From positions 186,001-250,000 of the forward strand of contig JAQBPX010000014.1 of NCBI GenBank assembly GCA_028287305.1: 64,000 nucleotides of DNA, given 5' to 3'. Within the stretch, counting starts at the first letter, position 1, and each line of letters starts with the position of its first letter. The notes under the pieces were generated by a model that was not told the origin of the DNA, did not search any database, and was given only the letters and a program-made list of their open reading frames with translations. Shown piece by piece: positions 59,241 to 64,000 of the stretch. The stretch is from Gemmatimonadota bacterium (GTDB lineage: Bacteria; Gemmatimonadota; Gemmatimonadetes; Gemmatimonadales; Gemmatimonadaceae). Position numbers and translations under genes: made by a program.

Positions 59241-59272
59241 GCGAAGGGCCCGCCGGATCCGGCGGGCCCCTT
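59241..59272. terminator. Hairpin with palindrome copy 9 after protease gene
   Basis: A 12-bp GC-rich perfect stem (GGGCCCGCCGGA against TCCGGCGGGCCC) extended by two A-T pairs after one bulged C. It lies between the convergent protease and the 71-residue minus-strand gene. Its first 25 bp equal those at 56821, so the pair brackets the lipoprotein-protease cassette. The palindrome occupies 59252-59263. Confidence 0.8.
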
Positions 59273-59301
59273 GTGCATCCGTCGCGAGCGGCGGCGACGC
59301 G

Positions 59302-59517
59302 CTACGGCGTGACCGTCACCCCCGTCAGGGCCCGCAGCTGGGCCAATGTCGTGGGGTCCAGCGTGCAGTCCCACAGGCCCCACTGCGAGCGACCGAGTGG
59401 GTCCAGGGTGGTGGCATCCTGCATGACCGGCACGCCCGGCCCCCAGCCGCCCTCGAGGGGCACCGCTTGCACCGAGGCCACGGCACTGGGCATGGCGACC
59501 ACCACGTAGTTGATCAT
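59302..59517 (-). CDS. Small virion-module protein
   Basis: A 71-residue product starting MINYVVVAMPSAVASVQAVP at 59517, overlapping the previous stop (ATGA). Contains WGLWDCTLDPTTLAQLRAL. It follows the lectin-fold gene and may be a cofactor or tip protein. Confidence 0.65.
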   Translation of the reverse strand: MINYVVVAMPSAVASVQAVPLEGGWGPGVPVMQDATTLDPLGRSQWGLWDCTLDPTTLAQLRALTGVTVTP

Positions 59518-60911
59518 AGCGTCGCCCCCTGCTGGGCGCCCCACGAGTTGACGATCGCGGCCTTCCCCGTGTAGTCAGCCGCGTAGACGAGCAGTCCCTT
59601 CGCGACCAACCCGCCGAAGGCTGCAGGTACCATGGAGGCGCTCAGCGTCAGCGTGTTGATACCTGCCGTGAGCGCGCTCGATCCCGTCGAGACCTCGGCA
59701 CTCGCTCCGTCCTGTACCGCCTGCGCGGGACCCACGGTGTTGAAGCGCCCGTGAATGACTCGAGTGCCAGCGACGTACGGCGTGGTCGCTGCGCCGCCCG
59801 TCGAGCCCAGCATACGAATGATGTTCACGGTGTTGCGATCCATGAAGGTGCCCGCCGCCGCAGATCCGTTGGAGAGCGAGACAATGCGGCGGCCGTCTGC
59901 CGTGGGCGCTGCGCCAACGAAGGCCCAACCATGATTCCCCGTGAGGTTGGAGAGCGTGCCGCCGACGGCGCGCATGTAGTCATCCACGGTGTCGAAGGTG
60001 ATCGTCTTCGCGTTGGCATCCCAGAGTCCGCGGCTGGTACCGGACGACGCCAGAGGCGGTCCCCACCGAAGGTCATCGGAGCACTGCACCACGCCAGTCG
60101 TCGCGGTCCCGTTGAAGCCCGCGGTCGCGCCAGTATTATTGGCGTTCCCATCGAGGGTGTAACGCAGGCTTGCAGCCACTGGATTCGCGGTCAGCGACTC
60201 CGCCTGTACCTGCGCGGGGGAGAGTGCCGTACCGTTCCACACGCGCACCTCGGTCATGAACCCGACGAACGCATCCCCCGCGCCGGCGCGAATGCCGATC
60301 ATCGCGGAAAGCGCCGCAGGGGAGATGAGCGCAGCTGGGATCGTGCCCACAAAGGTCATCCCCTCGGCCGCGTCGGCTGACCAGCTGCCGTCCGCCTGGC
60401 GAGTGGAGAGATACAGCTTCGCCCGATTCGCAGCGGCAAGGGTGCCGTCGAACACCGCCGTCAGCTTATAGCTGGTGCCAAGTACCAGGGCGGTCGTGCC
60501 AACCGCGATGTTGTTGGCTGCACCGTCTCCCACCGCCAGCCGCGGCACTCCCGTATTCGAGAGGTACAGCTGGAGCTGCCGGTTCGCGAGCGCATCCGTA
60601 TTCAGCCTCGCAAACACCGTCTGGTTCGAAGGCAGCGACGTCGGCGTAACCCACGCCATGATCGTGACCTGTGTCGCCCCGTTGATGTCGGCATAGTTGC
60701 CAAGGTCGATGCCATCGGTGGAAGTGCCAGGGAATGAGTATCGCCCCTGCGTTGTGCTGCACCGCGCGTCGTCCCACACGGAGACAACCCCACCGGCGAG
60801 GCGAGGTCCGTTCCGCGTCCAGTAGACGCCGGCGATGTTGCCATCGGCCAGCGCGCTACGGAGGCGGCGCAGTGGATCGAGTACACCTCGGCCCCCCATC
60901 ATGCCGAACAT
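59514..60911 (-). CDS. Concanavalin A/LamG-like phage virion protein
   Basis: A 465-residue product starting MFGMMGGRGVLDPLRRLRSA at 60911 (TAATG overlap). Two laminin-G/concanavalin-like segments are visible, with pattern QVTIMAWVTPTSLPSNQTVF, then LVLGTSYKLTAVFDGTLAA, then GFMTEVRVWNGTALSPAQVQ. Such folds in tail fibres or decoration proteins bind carbohydrate on the host surface. It lies between the lysis genes and the small gene 59302. Confidence 0.8.
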   Translation of the reverse strand: MFGMMGGRGVLDPLRRLRSALADGNIAGVYWTRNGPRLAGGVVSVWDDARCSTTQGRYSFPGTSTDGIDLGNYADINGATQVTIMAWVTPTSLPSNQTVFARLNTDALANRQLQLYLSNTGVPRLAVGDGAANNIAVGTTALVLGTSYKLTAVFDGTLAAANRAKLYLSTRQADGSWSADAAEGMTFVGTIPAALISPAALSAMIGIRAGAGDAFVGFMTEVRVWNGTALSPAQVQAESLTANPVAASLRYTLDGNANNTGATAGFNGTATTGVVQCSDDLRWGPPLASSGTSRGLWDANAKTITFDTVDDYMRAVGGTLSNLTGNHGWAFVGAAPTADGRRIVSLSNGSAAAGTFMDRNTVNIIRMLGSTGGAATTPYVAGTRVIHGRFNTVGPAQAVQDGASAEVSTGSSALTAGINTLTLSASMVPAAFGGLVAKGLLVYAADYTGKAAIVNSWGAQQGATL

Positions 60912-61231
60912 TAGGCGCCCACGACCGCAGGGGTGATGTGAAGGTTGCCTACGGTGCCGGCGATCTTCGTGATCACAGCAATCTTCTGCGTCGGCGTGAC
61001 GGCGAGGTAGTCGATAGCGTTCGCCGGCAGGAAGATCTTGGCGGCAGTCGCCACCGGGGCGGGGCCGACGGAGATGTAGCAATCCGTGTCGGCGACCAAG
61101 CGCACGAGCTCCACGCCGATAGCGGCCGAGGCCACCGATGCGGCGCCGATCGCGACGACCTGGTGGTTGGCATCGTCCGGCACCATCGCCTGGATGGGGC
61201 GCGAGGTGGAGGAGGCGGGTGTCTTGATCAT
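60911..61231 (-). CDS. Small virion protein
   Basis: A 106-residue product starting MIKTPASSTSRPIQAMVPDD at 61231 (ATGA overlap). Beta-rich (HQVVAIGAASVASAAIGVEL, CYISVGPAPVATAAKIFLP). It resembles small head-decoration or tail-fibre partner proteins; identity uncertain. Confidence 0.6.
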   Translation of the reverse strand: MIKTPASSTSRPIQAMVPDDANHQVVAIGAASVASAAIGVELVRLVADTDCYISVGPAPVATAAKIFLPANAIDYLAVTPTQKIAVITKIAGTVGNLHITPAVVGA

Positions 61232-61872
61232 GGCGAGCTCCGATGGGAGAGGCGGTCGGCAGCGGCGCCAGTCACGGCACCGAGGAGGAACGTGAGGAGC
61301 TGGTCGCGACGTCGAGCGCCGACCGTGACAGGCGCCGGCGCGACCAGAAGAGCACTGCGTTGTTCGCACGAGGCGAGGCGCTCGGCCGCGCGCTGGCGCT
61401 CGAGCTCGCACTGCGTACGGAAGAGCGTGCAACTGTTGTAGAGCGCGATCGCCGATGTCACGACGGACGGGATCGGGACGACCCCGCCCGGCGCGGCGGC
61501 GGTGCCGGTCCCCGAAACCGGCCCATCGCCGATGGAGCCAGGCGTACTCGCCAGCTCGAGCGTGCCATCGACACGGACGCGCGTCACCACGTGCGCGGCC
61601 GCGAGCTGCTGCAGGAAGTCATGATTAGCGGTGTCGAGCGCGAGCGCGGCGCGGCGCGTCTGCTCCTGCTGCGCCCGGAGCGCGACGTCGCGCTGCGCAA
61701 TCACGGAGTCGGCACGCGCCAGCTGCAGGCGCTGGGTAGCCTGCTGGGCGGCTCCCTGCCGGATCCGGTCATCCCGATTGCGGCAGGCGGCAACCAGGAG
61801 CAGCACGGCCGCGGCGAGCGCGAGCTCGCGCCACCAGCGGCGCCCGAGGGACCACGCGAGGGCCCACGTCAT
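61228..61872 (-). CDS. Spanin-like lipoprotein (Rz-type)
   Basis: A 214-residue product starting MTWALAWSLGRRWW at 61872, overlapping the endolysin stop (ATGA). Transmembrane or lipoprotein signal LALAAAVLLLVAAC with Cys30. Then a coiled coil (RLQLARADSVIAQRDVALRA) and a proline/glycine-rich middle. A second hydrophobic stretch occurs near the end (LLTFLLGAVTGAAADRL). The position after endolysin suits a spanin that fuses inner and outer membranes at lysis. Confidence 0.65.
   Translation of the reverse strand: MTWALAWSLGRRWWRELALAAAVLLLVAACRNRDDRIRQGAAQQATQRLQLARADSVIAQRDVALRAQQEQTRRAALALDTANHDFLQQLAAAHVVTRVRVDGTLELASTPGSIGDGPVSGTGTAAAPGGVVPIPSVVTSAIALYNSCTLFRTQCELERQRAAERLASCEQRSALLVAPAPVTVGARRRDQLLTFLLGAVTGAAADRLSHRSSP
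61758..61769. repeat. Palindrome with one mismatch (GCCGGATCCGGT), copy 10
   Basis: 11/12 match to GCCGGATCCGGC, within the spanin-like gene. Confidence 0.9.
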
Positions 61873-62408
61873 AGCGCGCCGACCTCCGCCCACACGGCGG
61901 TCATCCCGCCCGTGCGATAGAGCTCGGCCGCACGCGGCGAGGGCGAGCGCTTCATCGGTGGGCCCCACTGCACGTGCGGACGATCGCTGAAGCGCTCGTC
62001 GGGATCCGGACCGGCGGCGACGCCGTCACGGTCCCAATCATCGCCCGACGTCAGGCCCGCCGCGGTGGCGAGCTCGCGGAGATCCCGCCAGAAGGACTCC
62101 GGCGCGTTCCATTCCATCGAGGCGGAGATCACATCGACCGCGAGGCCGAACCCGTGCCACGTGGCCATGGCATCGGGCGACATGGTCACCACGCCCCGGC
62201 CGTCGTCGTAGGTGCGGCCGAAGCCGTAGAGGAAGCGCTGGCGATCGCGCGTGCGCAGCGTCTCGGCGACGACGGGGTCATGGCCCTTCGCCTTCATCTG
62301 GGCGAAGACGCGCTCGAGCGTCGCGCGGAACTTGGGCGCGAGCAGCGCGAGGTCGCGGCAGCACGCCACTTCCACGGGTGGCGTGGCCAGGTGCACAGTC
62401 GTGGTCAC
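61869..62408 (-). CDS. M15-family peptidase endolysin
   Basis: A 179-residue enzyme from a GTG at 62408 (GTGA overlap with the holin-like stop). Zinc ligands in TWHGFGLAVDV (H85, D92) and RPHVQWG (H145) fit M15 VanY/endolysin peptidases, which cut peptidoglycan cross-bridge or stem peptides. The N-terminal 50 residues (LALLAPKFRATLERVFAQMK) are the usual lead helix. It forms the lysis cassette with the flanking genes. Confidence 0.9.
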   Translation of the reverse strand: MTTTVHLATPPVEVACCRDLALLAPKFRATLERVFAQMKAKGHDPVVAETLRTRDRQRFLYGFGRTYDDGRGVVTMSPDAMATWHGFGLAVDVISASMEWNAPESFWRDLRELATAAGLTSGDDWDRDGVAAGPDPDERFSDRPHVQWGPPMKRSPSPRAAELYRTGGMTAVWAEVGAL

Positions 62409-62833
62409 GCGGCCGCGCCTCCGATGCTGGGGCCGGAGGGACCGGAAGGCGGCTGCAGGATCTCGCGGATCTGGCCTGCCACCCAGCGAATCTGATCAGC
62501 CGTCCACTGTCGATCGATCAGGCCACAGCCGAAGATGACCAGGGCGAGCACGCCCACCGCGGTGGAGATATCCACGTGGCCGTCGCTCGCGCCGGTGATG
62601 CCACGCACCGCCCACGCGATCGCACCGACGATGCAGCCGATACCGATGAGGCGCGTCACGTAGGAGCGCACGACGTCGATCAGGAAGGCCGCGAAGCCGG
62701 CGACGATGGCGACGCCGATCACGGTGCTGCGGTCGACCTGCCCATCCTTCCGGATATCCCACACGAACCAGACCGTCGCGAGGATGAGGAGCAGCGCTCC
62801 GACCAGGTCGAGAATCGCGGCACGACGGTTCAT
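62405..62833 (-). CDS. Holin-like membrane protein
   Basis: A 142-residue product starting MNRRAAILDLVGALLLILAT at 62833 (ATGA overlap). Four hydrophobic segments: LVGALLLILATVWFVW, VIGVAIVAGFAAFLIDVV, LIGIGCIVGAIAWAV, AVGVLALVIFGCGLI. A short C-terminal tail follows. Being next to the endolysin gene suggests a holin, though size and topology only loosely fit known classes. Confidence 0.7.
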   Translation of the reverse strand: MNRRAAILDLVGALLLILATVWFVWDIRKDGQVDRSTVIGVAIVAGFAAFLIDVVRSYVTRLIGIGCIVGAIAWAVRGITGASDGHVDISTAVGVLALVIFGCGLIDRQWTADQIRWVAGQIREILQPPSGPSGPSIGGAAA

Positions 62834-63276
62834 GGCAGTCTCCGGGCTTGGATGATCGCGCCGCACTCCGGCGGCGCGGCGAGGGGATCGATGCGGCGGA
62901 ACAGCACGCAGGTGAGGTAGATGTTGAAGTGCTGCTGCGACTGGACTTCCCGCAGCGTGCGATCGAGCTCGTCGAAGTGGGCCTCGAGCACCCGGATGCG
63001 AACGGTGCTGCTGTCGATCCGTCGAGCGAGAGCCGTGTCGCCGGCGGCCGCGGTGAGCTGCAGCGCCACCGCGGTATCGCGCGGCCCCAGGAGGCGGAAG
63101 CCCATCAGGCCGGCCACGGTGCCGAGCATTGCGGTGACGCCGGCGATCGCGCCGATCGCGGCACGAGCGCGCTTCGGCACCACGGCGAAGACGTCGCCCA
63201 TCGTGGCGCCGGGGGCGCGACGATCGTAGGGCGCGAGGGGCGGTGCCGGATCCGGCGAGTGACGCGTCGGGGGCAT
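62830..63276 (-). CDS. Phage membrane protein with Pro-rich N-terminus
   Basis: A 148-residue product. The N-terminus (MPPTRHSPDPAPPLAPY) contains palindrome copy 11. One membrane helix (AAIGAIAGVTAMLGTVAGLMG, in two blocks) is followed by a helical periplasmic domain (IRVLEAHFDELDRTLREVQS). It may be a second holin or spanin component. Confidence 0.65.
   Translation of the reverse strand: MPPTRHSPDPAPPLAPYDRRAPGATMGDVFAVVPKRARAAIGAIAGVTAMLGTVAGLMGFRLLGPRDTAVALQLTAAAGDTALARRIDSSTVRIRVLEAHFDELDRTLREVQSQQHFNIYLTCVLFRRIDPLAAPPECGAIIQARRLP
63245..63256. repeat. GCCGGATCCGGC palindrome, copy 11
   Basis: Exact copy near the start of the Pro-rich membrane protein gene, 20 bp from its start codon; it encodes SPDPA. 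Confidence 0.95.
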
Positions 63277-63302
63277 GGCGAGAGGGCAAACGGTGGGGGT
63301 AC

Positions 63303-63356
63303 AAAAAAGCCGCGGCGCTCAGGCCGCCCCGGAAGGGCGGTGCAGAGCGCCGCGGC
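63303..63356 (-). terminator. Rho-independent terminator between tail and lysis modules
   Basis: A perfect 12-bp stem GCCGCGGCGCTC/GAGCGCCGCGGC with an inner 6-bp hairpin; on the minus strand it is followed by TTTTTT. It ends tail-gene transcription, so the lysis cassette needs its own promoter or antitermination. The remaining bases 63277-63435 show no gene. Confidence 0.85.
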
Positions 63357-63435
63357 ACACGCGGCATTAGTCATCTCCCGCCAGTGCGCGGGTCTCCTGC
63401 AACGTACGTAATGACGGGCCCACTCGCCAGCAGAA

Positions 63436-64000
63436 TTACAGCAGCTGCGAGAGGCGCTTCGCCTTGGTACTGAGCGTCACCGTGGTGTTCTGTGGTTCGA
63501 GGTAGTCCCGGTCCAGCTGCATCACTCGTGCGGTAGTGTCAAAGGCGGCGTCGGCGTCGAGGACCCGCACGTACCCGCCGAGAGTCACGGCGTCATTCGC
63601 CCACGTGGTGGGATTGAGTCGCTCGAGATCCACGAACGACTGGCTGATCTCGATCGGCGGCGTGCTCACATCGCGCAGCACCAGGTTGGCGCTCTGCCAG
63701 AGGCGCGCGGCGTCGCCGTATTCGGTGACCGGCGGCGCCACCGGTGCGAGCCAGAGCATCGCGGCATCGAGGTAGCAATCCAGATCGATCGGGTTGCCAG
63801 AGGTCTCGTTGAGGCGCAGCACGAAGCCATCCGTCACGAGCGAAGCGATCTCCACCCCGTTGATCACCAGGTCGAGCCACTGGCCTGCTGCGACCAGCGT
63901 GGACCCGGCCGGCGGTGCGGAATGATTCGTCGGCGCCACTTCCACCTTCGCGAGGATGTTGAGCGCAGTGCCGTTCCGATAGGAGAGCTCGACCTTCACG
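63436..64000 (-). CDS. Phage tail protein, C-terminal part (5' end beyond window)
   Basis: The frame is open from the window edge; 188 residues are visible. VLDADAAFDTTARVMQLDRD followed by LEPQNTTVTLSTKAKRL matches the end of siphovirus tail/baseplate hub (Gp37-like or tail-endopeptidase) proteins, in which RV..RDY..P..T.ITL precedes a helix. GSTLVAAGQWLDLVINGVEI suggests an inserted lectin-like stretch. The start is outside the window. Confidence 0.7.
   Translation of the reverse strand, partial: VKVELSYRNGTALNILAKVEVAPTNHSAPPAGSTLVAAGQWLDLVINGVEIASLVTDGFVLRLNETSGNPIDLDCYLDAAMLWLAPVAPPVTEYGDAARLWQSANLVLRDVSTPPIEISQSFVDLERLNPTTWANDAVTLGGYVRVLDADAAFDTTARVMQLDRDYLEPQNTTVTLSTKAKRLSQLL

Larger units (their letters stand above)
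40781..64000. mobile_element. Prophage, left end; continues past window
   Basis: Evidence for a prophage: serine integrase at a disrupted host gene, a minus-strand early operon, a divergent switch with Ner-like, XRE and ImmA-type genes, cargo, a lectin-fold virion gene, lysis genes (endolysin, holin-like, spanin-like) and a tail gene cut at 64000. Terminase, portal and capsid genes are not in the window and should lie to the right. Confidence 0.93.

Noticed and set aside
1-64000. tRNA or rRNA genes, including a tRNA attachment site for the prophage
   Set aside because: No cloverleaf or rRNA-like stretch was recognised; the attachment site is in comM instead.

Overview
The window comes from a high-GC Gram-negative chromosome. 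Many signal peptides and lipoprotein signals, an outer-membrane beta-barrel, a collagen-like fibre and PEGA and YajQ proteins fit Gemmatimonadota or a neighbouring phylum; this assignment is an inference from gene character, not from a marker gene. The left 40.8 kb is host chromosome and the right 23 kb (about 40.78 kb to beyond 64 kb) is one end of a prophage.

Host part. From the left: a SpoIID/LytB lipoprotein cut by the window edge, hemL, rimO, and a GxxExxY protein bracketed by inverted copies of an intergenic repeat. Next is an 18.7-kb minus-strand operon of six genes in which every start overlaps the preceding stop. In transcription order it encodes a small lipoprotein, a collagen-like trimeric fibre with a peptidase S74 chaperone, a 3,874-residue exported protein, a multi-Fn3 protein, a TPR protein and an outer-membrane beta-barrel. 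It looks like one secreted or surface assembly with its own membrane anchor and is the most unusual host system here. Housekeeping genes follow: yajQ, a primary-type sigma factor, lepB, an aldehyde dehydrogenase, a DUF3667 membrane protein, an NtrC-family regulator, thpR, larE, a PEGA lipoprotein, a beta-propeller/phosphoesterase protein, a MazEF-like pair, and comM without its 5' end.

Prophage. A large serine integrase sits directly against the broken comM, so the phage inserted at about codon 60 of comM; the missing 5' part should lie past the right window edge. Next to the integrase is a leftward chain of small early genes with stop/start overlaps, including a ParB-family protein with no ParA. 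A divergent switch follows: a Ner/Cro-like HTH protein against an XRE repressor plus ImmA-type metallopeptidase. The switch spacer carries a 15/16 match to the bacterial parS consensus. To its right lie cargo genes (an exported protein, a DUF4062 protein, a coiled-coil/SH3-like protein, a membrane protein with an S1-like domain and its 90-residue partner, a D12-class adenine methyltransferase, and a lipoprotein plus secreted trypsin-like protease), then minus-strand lectin-fold virion, lysis and tail genes.

The most striking unexplained signal is a 12-bp palindrome, GCCGGATCCGGC. It occurs ten times exactly and once with one mismatch across the 23 kb of prophage, and I found no exact copy in the 40 kb of host sequence. 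Copies fall at or near cargo-gene boundaries, two pairs are extended to 25-bp direct repeats that bracket cargo, and two bracket the methyltransferase gene. The centre of the palindrome is GATC, the classic Dam target. This could be a family of module-boundary recombination sites, a dispersed operator, or a methylation-sensitive control network.
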